The notes: generated by a model from the letters alone, not told the origin. Counted from the stretch's first letter, positions 10,048 to 19,417 are shown. The stretch is DNA of 64,000 bases from Sapientia aquatica (GCF_004358105.1 NZ_SMYL01000004.1:62001-126000); one strand, 5' to 3'. A program made the numbers and translations.

Positions 10048-10311
10048 ATGGCGCAAATTGATTTAAACCCGGTTCAAATTTCGCGGGTCATCGAAATGGC
10101 GTGGGAAGATAAAACCACGTTTGACGCGATTAAAGTTAACTTTGGACTAACAGAGTCCGGGGTAATCAAGCTCATGCGCAGCCAACTCAAACCCAGTGCT
10201 TTTTTGTTATGGCGCAAACGCGTCACTGGCAGAACATCGAAACATGCTGCGCGGCGCGAGTACAAAGTCACCAAAGCCTTTAGTCCGTCGCAATACAAAG
10301 TCGCTCGATAA
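10048..10311 (+). CDS. Small DUF2805/TIGR03643-like protein
   Basis: An 87-residue basic protein. The N-terminal half (RVIEMAWEDKTTFDAIKVNFGLTESGVIKLMRSQL) reads as a helix-turn-helix, and the second half is short and rich in Arg and Lys, so it may bind nucleic acid. I recognise it as the TIGR03643/DUF2805 family, which I recall occurring beside FeS-BCP photolyase genes; no function is known. It is divergent from the photolyase gene (153 bases between starts) and 26 bases upstream of the flavoprotein gene, probably cotranscribed with the latter. AAGAG lies just before the ATG. Confidence 0.82.
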   Translation: MAQIDLNPVQISRVIEMAWEDKTTFDAIKVNFGLTESGVIKLMRSQLKPSAFLLWRKRVTGRTSKHAARREYKVTKAFSPSQYKVAR

Positions 10312-10337
10312 TTTTACTATTCATTAGTTAATACAAT

Positions 10338-11300
10338 ATGCACATCGCCATCATCGGAGCCGGTATTGCCGGCTTAAGCTGCGCACAAGAACTCAAGTTA
10401 GCGGGTCATCGAGTGTCTGTTTTTGAAAAAAGCCGCGGTGTTGCTGGCCGCATGTGCACACGTAAAACGGCTGAGTGGGAATGCGACCATGGCGCGCAAT
10501 ATTTTACTGCGCGTGATCCGGCTTTTATCGCGCAAGTTGATCGCTGGTTGGCAGAGGAAGCGGTGGCGCTTTGGAATCCGACTATCGCAATCTACCAAGA
10601 TAAGCAATGGACCAAACCGCATACCGAGCTCAACAGATACGTCGGCACTCCGCACATGAATTCGGCGGCAAAATCGTTAGCGGCGTCGTTATCGATTCAC
10701 ACGGAACACACGGTTGAAAGAATCGAATTCAATGAACAACGATGGAGCTTAAGCACGAAGGAACATGGCGCGCTGGCAGATAGATTTGACGCAGTCATCT
10801 TGGCAATACCCGCGCCACAAGCTCAGCAACTGCTACAAGAAATGGATACGCCCTTGAACGTCATCGCGAACAGCGCGCAAATGTTGGGCTGCTGGACGAT
10901 GATGTTGAACTTTGCCGATAAACTCAATGTATCGTTTGATGCCGCGTTCATCAATCAAGGAAAATTAAGCTGGATTGCCAACAACAACAGCAAGCCGCAG
11001 CGCTCCGGTTTGCCAACATGGTTGGTACATGCCAATAGCGCATGGAGCCAAGAAAACATAGAGCTTGAACCAGCCGAAGCAGCAGATGTGTTGATCGAAG
11101 CGTTTGCCGAACTGACCAATGCGCGCCCTGTCAATCACACCATTCACCGCTGGCGCTATGCCAGCACGCTAAACAATCTCGATCTTGAATTTGGCATGGA
11201 TTCGGATAAGCGGCTTGGCTTGTGCGGTGATTGGCTTAACGGCGGGCGGGTTGAAGGCGCTTGGTTAAGTGGCTATAAATTGGCGCAGCAATTTCGATAA
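10338..11300 (+). CDS. Renalase-like FAD-dependent amine oxidase family protein
   Basis: A 320-residue flavoprotein. The N terminus MHIAIIGAGIAGLSCAQELKLAGHRVSVFEKSRG is the FAD-binding GxGxxG fold followed by the acidic residue that binds ribose. GRMCTRK and DHGAQYFTARDP are typical of the bacterial renalase-like/amine oxidase group, and the C-terminal LGLCGDWLNGGRVEGAWLSG is the second FAD contact. The substrate is unknown. Members often stand beside photolyase genes, as here, which hints at a role in flavin or light physiology, but this is inference. A strong terminator follows. Confidence 0.85.
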   Translation: MHIAIIGAGIAGLSCAQELKLAGHRVSVFEKSRGVAGRMCTRKTAEWECDHGAQYFTARDPAFIAQVDRWLAEEAVALWNPTIAIYQDKQWTKPHTELNRYVGTPHMNSAAKSLAASLSIHTEHTVERIEFNEQRWSLSTKEHGALADRFDAVILAIPAPQAQQLLQEMDTPLNVIANSAQMLGCWTMMLNFADKLNVSFDAAFINQGKLSWIANNNSKPQRSGLPTWLVHANSAWSQENIELEPAEAADVLIEAFAELTNARPVNHTIHRWRYASTLNNLDLEFGMDSDKRLGLCGDWLNGGRVEGAWLSGYKLAQQFR

Positions 11301-11341
11301 ATTGAATTGATTTTGCGGCAGACAAACGCAAAACAAACGAG

Positions 11342-11379
11342 AAAAAAAGGCCGTTAGTTCATTTACTAACGGCCTTTTT
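11342..11379. terminator. Bidirectional terminator between convergent genes
   Basis: Stem GGCCGTTAGT (11349-11358) pairs perfectly with ACTAACGGCC (11365-11374), loop TCATTT, with an A run before and a T run after. It serves the flavoprotein gene on the plus strand and the SPOR-like gene on the minus strand. Confidence 0.94.
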
Positions 11380-11405
11380 ACTAAAGCAAGCGAACCAGCG
11401 TTTCC

Positions 11406-12074
11406 TTACTTACACGCTCCCAACTCTTGATCGGGGAATGTCGCTTTAATCTGATCTAAGGCGATTTTTTCGGTGCTAGTAACGTTCTTAAATACGTAAT
11501 TCACTTTATTTGTCGCTACCGTTCTCACGCCGACTTTGGCGCTATGTACACCCTTGGTGGACAGCGTTGCTAAATACAGTTTAGCGGCCTCCTCTGTTTT
11601 AAACACGCCCAAAGAAATTCCCCAGCGCAGATTCGACTGGTCTTGAATAATAAAGAAATCCTTCACGCCAAGATGGGTTAATTCCAAGGCTTTTTTATCC
11701 GCCAATTCCTTGCTACCTAAGGGCGGAATAAACACAATATTGTTGGCCACATCTTGTACATTTTGACGTGATTGCCGATTACCAAAATTAATTGTTTTGA
11801 GCTTTGTTTCAACCGCATTGATCTCTGTCGTTTGAAATGCGCCCAACGATAAACACGCTAGGATTTCTGGCTTGGCGGGTTCTGGCGGAGGTGGAGCGAC
11901 AACCGGCGCGGTGGCCACTTCGGCAGAAACCAATTTAAGCAGGTTGCTGTTTTGTTGTTGGTACATGCGCTGCGGCTCGTGAGTTTCGGCTACCGGACTA
12001 GCAAAATAGCCGCGCCCTAAAGCGAATAACAACATATTAGCGATCACCAAACACAAAAAAATAAATTTCAACAT
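11406..12074 (-). CDS. SPOR-like membrane-anchored protein
   Basis: A 222-residue protein with one N-terminal membrane segment (residues about 3-20, LKFIFLCLVIANMLLFAL), a Pro-rich linker (APPPPEPAKPE) and a C-terminal region resembling a SPOR domain (RWGISLGVFKTEEAAKLYLATLSTKG), a fold that binds denuded peptidoglycan glycan at the division site. It overlaps the end of coaX by seven bases and is the last gene of a birA-coaX operon, a common arrangement in Burkholderiales. A role in cell-wall or division processes is inferred from the domain. Confidence 0.8.
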   Translation of the reverse strand: MLKFIFLCLVIANMLLFALGRGYFASPVAETHEPQRMYQQQNSNLLKLVSAEVATAPVVAPPPPEPAKPEILACLSLGAFQTTEINAVETKLKTINFGNRQSRQNVQDVANNIVFIPPLGSKELADKKALELTHLGVKDFFIIQDQSNLRWGISLGVFKTEEAAKLYLATLSTKGVHSAKVGVRTVATNKVNYVFKNVTSTEKIALDQIKATFPDQELGACK

Positions 12075-12826
12075 GAGGCAGCCTGTAATCCCATTAAGAC
12101 TAAGTTATCGATAAATTGGTACGGCACAACCAAGCTTGGCGTGATGTATTTCGCCGCGCCGCCTGAAATGACACATAAGGGCAAAATCGCCGAATCGAGC
12201 TGTTTGGCAAACTCACGCACCGCGCGTTCGATTGCGCCAGCTTGTGCGGCTAAGCAACCGCTGATAATGGCTGCTTCGGTGTGGTCGGCAAAGCTAACGG
12301 CAAAATTCATTCGCTCTAACACCGACGGCAATTGCGCGGTGTTTTGCGCCAGAGATTGTGCCATTAATTGCAAGCCAGGAGCAATCTGCCCGCCAATGAA
12401 TTCGCCTTGTGCGGTCACCGCGTCTATCGTGGTCGCGGTGCCGCAAGTCGCCACGATCAGGTGACGGTTTGGAAATAAGGTGTGCGCCGCAATCGCAGAG
12501 GCAAAGCGATCACTGCCTAGTTTGGACGGTTCACGATAGCGATTACTTAATCCGGCGTGCTGAGCTTGGGACTGAAACCAACTTACTTGCCCGTGTCGCG
12601 GATTAAAGGTTTTTTCTAATTGTTCACGCAACGCCAAGCCAGCAACATTTGAGACCAAAACACGCTCGCTAGAAAGCCCTTGCCACGGCACATTACCGCT
12701 GCTGAACTCGGCATGACTGACCGAACCAAATTGTGGCCACTGTCCCAACTCAACGGAGCTCGCGATTTGTTCATCAACAATCGCCCACTTTATGCGGGTA
12801 TTTCCGGCATCAATCAGTAATCGCAT
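12068..12826 (-). CDS. coaX: Type III pantothenate kinase
   Basis: Phosphorylates pantothenate in the first step of coenzyme A synthesis, in the cytosol. The start MRLLIDAGNTRIKWAIVD at 12826 contains the DxGNTxxK phosphate-binding motif; a ribosome site (AAAGGAC) precedes it, and the longer frame upstream has no family likeness. GSDRFASAIAAH and VATCGTATTIDAV are further ASKHA-kinase motifs of this family. 252 residues, normal length. It follows birA by 28 bases and overlaps the SPOR-like gene by seven. Confidence 0.94.
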   Translation of the reverse strand: MRLLIDAGNTRIKWAIVDEQIASSVELGQWPQFGSVSHAEFSSGNVPWQGLSSERVLVSNVAGLALREQLEKTFNPRHGQVSWFQSQAQHAGLSNRYREPSKLGSDRFASAIAAHTLFPNRHLIVATCGTATTIDAVTAQGEFIGGQIAPGLQLMAQSLAQNTAQLPSVLERMNFAVSFADHTEAAIISGCLAAQAGAIERAVREFAKQLDSAILPLCVISGGAAKYITPSLVVPYQFIDNLVLMGLQAASC

Positions 12827-12854
12827 TGGTCGTCCTTTCTTATTCGAGTTGTTA

Positions 12855-13667
12855 CTAGTAGCTCGGACGCAGTGAAACATCGCCCGCCATCACGGTATGA
12901 ATCAAACCCTGTTGATCTTGCAATAGCAAGCAACCGGATTTATCCACTCCCAATGCCCGACCCTGCTGCGTGACAACTCCGCCGTCCAAAATATGTACTT
13001 GCTGACCAGCGTAGGCGTGGAAAGCATTCCAACGATCGACAAACGGCGCAAAACCATGTGCGGAGAATTGCTGCAAACACTGCGCTAAATGGTCCAACAA
13101 ACGCGCCAGCAATTGATTGCGCTCCATTTGTGCCAGCCATGCCGCATCCGCTACAGGACGATCAATTTGCCGTTCCAATTCTTCGGGCAATAACAAATTA
13201 AGGCCGATGCCAACGACCGCCCATGTTTGTTGAACGTGCGATGCCGAGTTGGCCAATTGCGCGGTTTCGATCAAAACGCCCGCTAACTTTTTGCCTTCTT
13301 TGAGCACATCGTTGGGCCATTTCAACTGCACGAGCACATCAAGCTTTGCTAACGCTTCGGCTAACGCAACCCCGATTGCCAGCGGCAAACCGAGCAACGC
13401 TTGCGGCGCACACGGAAAACGCCAAGCTAGCGAAAACGTCAACGAGGCACCCGGCGCACTAAGCCAACTGCGTCCCGCGCGGCCACGACCAGCGGTTTGC
13501 GTTTCGGCGATCAACAAAGTCGGCTGCTGCAAGTGATCCAATCGTGCCAATAAATCGGCATTAGTGGAACCGGTTTCGGCCACGACTTCGACAGCAATCG
13601 TGCGCGCTGGCGGCGAACAATGTGCTGTAATTTTTTCTACTTCTAATGAAAAGGCAGGTTTTGTCAT
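12855..13667 (-). CDS. birA: Biotin-[acetyl-CoA-carboxylase] ligase, monofunctional
   Basis: Activates biotin as biotinyl-AMP and attaches it to the carboxyl carrier protein of acetyl-CoA carboxylase. The biotin-binding segment ETQTAGRGRAGRSW and the catalytic KWPNDV with KLAGVLIE are present. The N-terminal helix-turn-helix of E. coli BirA is absent, so this form does not repress biotin genes. I start at ATG 13667 (MTKPAFSLEVEK, 270 residues); an ATG at 13748 would add 27 residues of no known family likeness. First gene of the birA-coaX-SPOR operon. Confidence 0.92.
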   Translation of the reverse strand: MTKPAFSLEVEKITAHCSPPARTIAVEVVAETGSTNADLLARLDHLQQPTLLIAETQTAGRGRAGRSWLSAPGASLTFSLAWRFPCAPQALLGLPLAIGVALAEALAKLDVLVQLKWPNDVLKEGKKLAGVLIETAQLANSASHVQQTWAVVGIGLNLLLPEELERQIDRPVADAAWLAQMERNQLLARLLDHLAQCLQQFSAHGFAPFVDRWNAFHAYAGQQVHILDGGVVTQQGRALGVDKSGCLLLQDQQGLIHTVMAGDVSLRPSY

Positions 13668-13818
13668 GGGGCGAATTGTAGCCTGACCGTATTTTTGATG
13701 AAATAGTAACTCGCTCAAATGCCGCACATTACGCACAATTAGTGACATTAGAACATTGCGGTATCGAATTATTTAGCAAATAATCACTGCTCTGCTTCAT
13801 AAAAATAAAGGAATACCA

Positions 13819-15036
13819 ATGCTAGACGTCGCCCAAACCATTGCAGATTTTAACCGCGGTCGCGATCCAGATCGCCTTGTTATGAAATACCGCAATATGC
13901 GCACCAGCCCGTTTGTGTTTTTGCGCGGCACCTGTCATTTGTTCTATCAACGCTTGCCGAAGAATTCCATCTTCAAAACTGCACCGTTGACTTGGAATTG
14001 TGGCGATCTGCATTTGGAAAACTTTGGCAGCTACAAAGGCGACAATCGTTTGAGCTACTTCGATATGAACGATTTTGACGAAGCCGCAATCGCTCCGCTG
14101 ACGTGGGAATTAGTGCGCCTACTCACTAGCATTTTGGTTGGCGCCGAAAGCATCTCGGCCAGCCAGTACGAAGCGTATTCGTTGTGCGAAACCTTGGTCG
14201 ATGCCTACGCCACCGCGCTTACCCACGGCAAAGCAACATGGGTAGAGCGCGAAACGTCACACGGCATTATTCACCAGCTATTAAATGATTTGCGCGAACG
14301 TGATCGAGCAACCTATTTAAACCGACGCACAACCATCAAAGGTCGGGGCAAACACCGCCAGCGCGTCATTAATATTGACGGCAAAAAGGCCTTGGCTGCC
14401 ACGGACGAACAGCGCGCAATCGTTACCAAAGCCATTGGCGACTACGCTGACACTCAGCCTAATCCGGAATTTTTTAAGATCATCGACATCGCACGCCGCA
14501 TCGCTGGGACCGGCAGTTTGGGCGTAGATCGCTTTGCGATTTTGGTGGAAGGTAAAGGCTCGCCCGATGGAAATTATTTACTCGATTTAAAAAATGCCCT
14601 GCCTTCCGCGTTAGCGCATAACTGTTCGATTCGCCAACCGAAATGGCCGACCGAAGCGCATCGCGTGGTGGATATTGAGCGCCGCATGCAAGCTGTTTCG
14701 ATGGCATTTTTAACCGCAGTCAAAATTGGCAAAGAAGGTTATATTTTGCGCGCGCTACAACCGACTGAAGATCGGATTAGTTTGAGTCGCAAAGAACATA
14801 CGATGCAAGAGCTGCACAAGACGATTGCCTGCTTGGGCAATATCGTAGCTAGCGCTCATCTGCGCAGCGCGGGGCGCGATGGTTCCGCAATCGCTGACGA
14901 GTTGATCGAATTTGGACACAAGCGGAAATGGAAGATTAAATTGCTCAAAGCAGCGCAAGAATGCGCCCAGCAGGTGGAAAACGATTGGGGAGTTTATTGC
15001 ACTGCGTTTGATGATGGTGCGTTTAATCTGAGTTAA
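13819..15036 (+). CDS. DUF2252 family protein
   Basis: A 405-residue soluble protein recognised as DUF2252 by FLRGTCHLFYQRL, WNCGDLHLENFGSY and YFDMNDFDEAAIAPLTWELVRLLTS. These segments resemble the HxDxxxxN and D-loop layout of kinase-like (aminoglycoside phosphotransferase) folds, so a small-molecule or protein kinase activity is possible, but the family has no established function. A good ribosome site (AAAGGA) lies before the ATG. It is a single gene between the divergent birA operon and the convergent FabI-like gene. Confidence 0.82.
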   Translation: MLDVAQTIADFNRGRDPDRLVMKYRNMRTSPFVFLRGTCHLFYQRLPKNSIFKTAPLTWNCGDLHLENFGSYKGDNRLSYFDMNDFDEAAIAPLTWELVRLLTSILVGAESISASQYEAYSLCETLVDAYATALTHGKATWVERETSHGIIHQLLNDLRERDRATYLNRRTTIKGRGKHRQRVINIDGKKALAATDEQRAIVTKAIGDYADTQPNPEFFKIIDIARRIAGTGSLGVDRFAILVEGKGSPDGNYLLDLKNALPSALAHNCSIRQPKWPTEAHRVVDIERRMQAVSMAFLTAVKIGKEGYILRALQPTEDRISLSRKEHTMQELHKTIACLGNIVASAHLRSAGRDGSAIADELIEFGHKRKWKIKLLKAAQECAQQVENDWGVYCTAFDDGAFNLS

Positions 15037-15062
15037 CAATAAGGTCATAGCTAGTTTAAGGT

Positions 15063-15083
15063 GGTCACCCGCACAGGGTGACC
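15063..15083. terminator. Hairpin between convergent genes
   Basis: GGTCACCC (15063-15070) pairs perfectly with GGGTGACC (15076-15083), loop GCACA. No T run follows on either strand, so it may be an RNA-end stabiliser rather than a true terminator. Confidence 0.45.
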
Positions 15084-15117
15084 CAAGTGACAGTTGAGAT
15101 CGGTCAACGATACGCGG

Positions 15118-15882
15118 CTAGGACAAAATGTGTAAGCCCGAATCGATGTATTCAATATTTCCCGTCATGGCTTTTGCGCCATCGCTGACTAAAAAAGCCG
15201 CTACGTTTCCAACATCGTCAATCTGCACTAATTGGTGATCTGGCGTCATCGCACGCGAGCGATCTAGTAAGGCATCAAACCGATCAATTCCTGAGGCGGC
15301 GCGGGTTTTTAATGGGCCAGGCGATAAAGTGTGCACACGAATTTGTTTAGGGCCTAATTCTGCGGCCAAGTAGCGCACGGTGCTTTCCAAAGCCGCTTTC
15401 ACCGGGCCCATTAAGTTGTAATGCTCAACGACCCGCTCGGAACCGTAAAACGATACGGTCAACAAGCAACCGCCGTTTTTCATTAACGGTTCAGCCAAAT
15501 GCGCGGTGCGGATGAAGGAGTGGCAGGATACATCCATCGCCATGCTAAAACCCTCCTTGGAGCAATCCACCACCCGCGCATGCAAATCTTCTTTGGGCGC
15601 GAATGCGATTGAATGCAAGACGAAGTCCAATTCGCCCCAATGCGCTTCAATGGCAGCAAAGACCGATTCCAACTGACCGTCCTCGCGCACATCACAGGGC
15701 AAAATCAATGGACTTCCCAATCCCTCAGCCAAAGGCCGTACATACGGCTCGGCTTTAGCATTCAAATAGGTGACCGCGACCTCAGCACCATATTCTTTAA
15801 ACAATTTAGCGCAACCATAAGCAATGCTTTGGTCGTTGGCGATGCCGATAATTAAACCTTTTTTGTTGGCGAGATTAAGCAT
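15118..15882 (-). CDS. FabI-type enoyl-[acyl-carrier-protein] reductase, divergent
   Basis: Short-chain dehydrogenase of the FabI class, which reduces trans-2-enoyl-ACP with NAD(P)H in the last step of fatty-acid elongation. The start MLNLANKKGLIIGIANDQSIAYG at 15882 matches FabI; the longer frame upstream does not. The catalytic pair Tyr155-x6-Lys162 is present. Two usual FabI residues differ: the Tyr equivalent to E. coli Tyr146 is Phe145, and Gly93 in HSIGFAP is Ala. Other FabI features (SAYG-type ending replaced by SGLHILS) also diverge. It may be a second enoyl reductase beside a canonical one elsewhere. 254 residues; no operon partner. Confidence 0.85.
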   Translation of the reverse strand: MLNLANKKGLIIGIANDQSIAYGCAKLFKEYGAEVAVTYLNAKAEPYVRPLAEGLGSPLILPCDVREDGQLESVFAAIEAHWGELDFVLHSIAFAPKEDLHARVVDCSKEGFSMAMDVSCHSFIRTAHLAEPLMKNGGCLLTVSFYGSERVVEHYNLMGPVKAALESTVRYLAAELGPKQIRVHTLSPGPLKTRAASGIDRFDALLDRSRAMTPDHQLVQIDDVGNVAAFLVSDGAKAMTGNIEYIDSGLHILS

Positions 15883-16004
15883 GCTTGGCCTGTTAGGTGA
15901 GAGTAAAACGCTTATTCTAGTGAGCATAAGTGACATCAATTTGACCAACGTCAATAGGACGCCACATCCAGCACGGCGGGTGATGAATTAAAAGTCATCC
16001 AAGC

Positions 16005-16046
16005 AATAAAAAAGGCCCGACCATTCATTGAATGACCGAGCCTTAC
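16005..16046 (-). terminator. Terminator of the 16-kb TonB receptor gene
   Basis: On the minus strand an imperfect stem (AAGGCTCGGTCATTC with GAATGGTCGGGCCTT, two mismatches/wobbles) is followed by a run of T residues. It lies about 50 bases past the receptor stop at 16097. Confidence 0.8.
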
Positions 16047-16096
16047 CAAGAACTGCCACGCTATTCTGTGGCAGGGCTGCACACCTTCATGGAGAA

Positions 16097-18598
16097 CTAA
16101 AACGAGTAATTCCCGCGTACATAGTAGTAACCGCCATTGATGCCAAATGGCGAATATTGCGGATAAATCCGCACGGCGACAGAAGCGTCATTAGCCTTGT
16201 TAGCTGCGGCAGTTAAATCACCGTTGATACGAGTTGGGTATTGGTTAAACAGGTTTGTTGCGCCAACACTGACGGTGAGCGATTTAGTTAAATGATTAGC
16301 GATTTCAAGGTTGGTAATCGCTTTGGTATGGATGGTAGTTTGGTAGAAGGTAGTGCCATCTTCCGAACCCCATCCTGATGCAGGGCCATAAATGTTTTCA
16401 CGCAAATTGACCGCCCAACTACCCACTTTCCACAATGCGCCAAGGTTGACTACAACTTTGGGACTTTCAGTCGTTAAATCGCCCACGGCGGATTGATCTA
16501 ACAATAACTGCGGTTGCAATTGCGCTGGTGTTGAATGGATTTTAGTCAACTCAGTTTTGTTGTAGGCCGCCGATGCGCTCCAATCCACATGACCGTAGTC
16601 GCCGTAGTTATAGGCGGTAGTAAACAATAAATCTAAACCTTTGGTGCTGGTATCAACGCCGTTGGTAAAAATATTGATGCCAGTGTAGGTCACGCTAGGA
16701 TCGAGCACATTGCCGTTGGCCGCAATCGCTTGAGTAACAGCTGGTGAATTCACCGACGAGCCAGAGCCGTATAAGGAACCGCTACCGACGATACGATCGC
16801 GGATATCGATCTTATAAAAATCAGCAGTCAATGTCGAAGTGCGAGTTGGCTGCACAACCAAACCGAAACTATAGTTATTCGACTTCTCAGGTTTCAAACC
16901 ATCAATCCCAACAATGCGCGCACCTGCGGAATTAGGTGGCAGTTGAACGAATGCTGAGGTAGGCGAAACATTGGTTGCGCTGTAATACTCTTCGGCCAAC
17001 GTCGGTGCCCGGAATCCCGAGCTGATCGTACCGCGCAGCGCAACGACCGGAGTGAAATCGTAACGCAGCGAGAGCTTGCCCACACTGGTATTGCCAAAGT
17101 CGCTGTATTTTTCAAAGCGCGCCGCCGCATCTACTTTCAATTCTTTCACAGGCGAACCAGCTAAATCAATGTAGGCCGCGGAGTTGGTGCGGCTGTGTGT
17201 TCCCGCATCGGTCGATTGAAAGCCTGGGTAGGATGAAGAACCTGCTTGAAAGCTCGACGCTGCATCACCAGCGTCAATCTCATATTTATCGGTACGGAAT
17301 TCCAAACCTGTTGCAAAGTTCAGCGGGGTGGCCCAACCGATATTGATTTCACGTCCCAAATCGATGTTCTGAGTCCATTGACTAGCGACGAAATTACCGG
17401 CGTGGAAGGTTGTCGGAGTCGCTCCAGTGGCATTAAACAAGGCGATATTGGCGCTGTTTTCGACGCCAATATGTTCAAGGTCTTTTCCATATGTGCTACT
17501 CACATCCCAAGTCCAATCATGGAACAATTTACCTTTGGCTCCAACCGTCAAAGCAAAATCAGTTTCATCGATGGTTTCTTTAGGATTGAATCCATTTGGA
17601 TAGACTGCTGGGATTTTGCTCGGCAAACGGTAGTTTTCATAAGTGTCCGCCGTTTTTTTGCCCAATGTGGCAAACGCATACAAGTTAGTTTCAGCGTCGA
17701 TTTTGTAACCTGAGTTGGCGGAGGCCACGTTTTGATGGTACGCCGCATCGCCAAAAATGCGATCTAAGTAAGGAAAGTCAGGCGAAGTTAAAAACGTGGG
17801 GTTTTTTGCTGCGGTAGCCAAATTCAACGCACGCGGATCAGGTCCGCTGCGCACGCTGTGATCGTGCGATTTAAAATCGGCCGTCAAGTTAATAAAACCG
17901 TTTTCCCCCAATTCAAAGCCGCCGTTAATTGATGCGGTCGCTGTGTTTCCACCACCATCCACATAGCGCCCGCCGCTGGTGCTGATGGATCCACCGCTAG
18001 CATCTTTTTTGAGAATGATATTAATCACGCCAGCAATCGCATCCGTGCCGTATTGTGCAGCCGCACCGTCAGTCAATACTTCGACGTGATCAATCGAAGC
18101 GATGGGAATGAAGTTCAAATCAGCCGCCGCACCACCTTGAAAGGCACTGCCATCGACCGACAAATTGGCGGTAGTATGACGACGCTTACCGTTGACCAGC
18201 ACTAACGTATCGTTTGGACTAATGCCACGCAAACGCGCCGATAAAGTTAAGTTAGCAGTATCGCCACCAGTAGCTTGAGCGACAAATGAGGGGAATACTT
18301 GTGACAATGCGCCGATTAAATCCGATTGTCCAGTTGCTTCTAAAACCGATCCGTCAATGAGTTGAATTGGCGATGAACTATCGACCGCTTTTACGCCAGT
18401 TTGGCGAGTTCCGGTAACAATAACCGTATTGGTGTTCCCATCATTTGGCGGCGTCGTTTGTGCGAATGCGCCCGACTGCAGCGACAACATTAACAGGCCA
18501 GTTCCTGCTAATGTTTTCTTAAAGTTTTTTTGTGCAATCAAGCTTGATACGGCGATGCTGATTGGATGTAATGCTAACGTTGATCGTTGATATGACAT
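16097..18598 (-). CDS. TonB-dependent outer-membrane receptor, substrate unknown
   Basis: An 833-residue receptor. The N terminus has a long signal region (membrane segment about residues 30-46, AGTGLLMLSLQSGAFA) and a TonB-box-like VIVTGTR near residue 59. The plug domain includes LVNGKRRHTTANLSVDG and VEVLTDGAAAQYGTDAIAGVINIILKK. The beta-barrel follows and ends YYVRGNYSF with the C-terminal aromatic residue needed for outer-membrane insertion. A clear ribosome site (AAGGGAAG) precedes the ATG. No transporter, regulator or enzyme is adjacent, so the ligand cannot be inferred; siderophore, sugar or peptide are all possible. Confidence 0.9.
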   Translation of the reverse strand: MSYQRSTLALHPISIAVSSLIAQKNFKKTLAGTGLLMLSLQSGAFAQTTPPNDGNTNTVIVTGTRQTGVKAVDSSSPIQLIDGSVLEATGQSDLIGALSQVFPSFVAQATGGDTANLTLSARLRGISPNDTLVLVNGKRRHTTANLSVDGSAFQGGAAADLNFIPIASIDHVEVLTDGAAAQYGTDAIAGVINIILKKDASGGSISTSGGRYVDGGGNTATASINGGFELGENGFINLTADFKSHDHSVRSGPDPRALNLATAAKNPTFLTSPDFPYLDRIFGDAAYHQNVASANSGYKIDAETNLYAFATLGKKTADTYENYRLPSKIPAVYPNGFNPKETIDETDFALTVGAKGKLFHDWTWDVSSTYGKDLEHIGVENSANIALFNATGATPTTFHAGNFVASQWTQNIDLGREINIGWATPLNFATGLEFRTDKYEIDAGDAASSFQAGSSSYPGFQSTDAGTHSRTNSAAYIDLAGSPVKELKVDAAARFEKYSDFGNTSVGKLSLRYDFTPVVALRGTISSGFRAPTLAEEYYSATNVSPTSAFVQLPPNSAGARIVGIDGLKPEKSNNYSFGLVVQPTRTSTLTADFYKIDIRDRIVGSGSLYGSGSSVNSPAVTQAIAANGNVLDPSVTYTGINIFTNGVDTSTKGLDLLFTTAYNYGDYGHVDWSASAAYNKTELTKIHSTPAQLQPQLLLDQSAVGDLTTESPKVVVNLGALWKVGSWAVNLRENIYGPASGWGSEDGTTFYQTTIHTKAITNLEIANHLTKSLTVSVGATNLFNQYPTRINGDLTAAANKANDASVAVRIYPQYSPFGINGGYYYVRGNYSF

Positions 18599-19417
18599 GG
18601 TTGTTCTTCCCTTTTTTAATAGCTTTAATTAAATTCTTAATGAATTTTTCGTGATTTTTTCCAACTCGATTTCCAGCTTTCCGACAACTCTTTCGGCATT
18701 AACACGACTCATTGATTAGCAACAGTTTTTATCTAAAAAAAATTTTAGAGTTCGTACTAGAACCAATACATCCGTCGCATTGCGCCTCGGTTTGGATTTA
18801 ACATCGAAAGATTTTTGTTACGAACTAATTTTTCCGAGTTTCCATATAACAATTTTTAGCTCAACGAAATTATTGGGTTGATTTTTGTTATTTAAGATCG
18901 CATGAAGTGTAAAAAATTGGGCGAGAAATTTTAACCAAGTGGCTAACTGTCGATGAGTCGGGAGCTGCCGTTAGCGCTGGAAAAATGTTGCTCGTGTAAC
19001 GGGATTTTTATGAAGTGTTGGTGCTTTAAACTGCTCAACGCGGCCGAGCGAATTAGGAGAAAAACGAACAATTAAATCAACCATAAATCATCAGAACAAC
19101 AACAGCCAAGTTCTATTTTTCGAACTTACATATCTGAATATTGCAGGAGAAATGACGCAAAAATGAGACGAAATATGCCTTCAAAAATTATAGAAATTTT
19201 TTGCATATAGATCGCTAAAACTATTCGTTGTTTGTGCGCGCAGGCGGCATTACTCTGTCGCTGTATCATTCTTCGCTAGAAGTCAGCGCAGTCTTCAAAA
19301 GTGGTCATTACACATCGCCACCCGACCGCCGCAAGTACATCACACCAAAAATAGGATGGCAATCTAGCGCAGACTTCCTACTAGTTGAACTAGGATTACG
19401 AATCAGGGTAGCTCATC
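18599..19417. other. Long non-coding region upstream of the TonB receptor
   Basis: About 820 bases, strongly AT-rich near the receptor. It must hold the receptor promoter. I see two copies of GATTTTTGTTA (about 18808-18818 and 18881-18891) and short palindromic scraps, but no riboswitch fold I recognise, no tRNA and no convincing gene. A 121-codon frame beginning at 19228 has no ribosome site or family likeness and I do not accept it. Confidence 0.5.

Noticed and set aside
18599-19417. Riboswitch (cobalamin, TPP or similar) before the TonB receptor
   Set aside because: No recognisable box or conserved stem, and the leader just before the receptor start is short and AT-rich.
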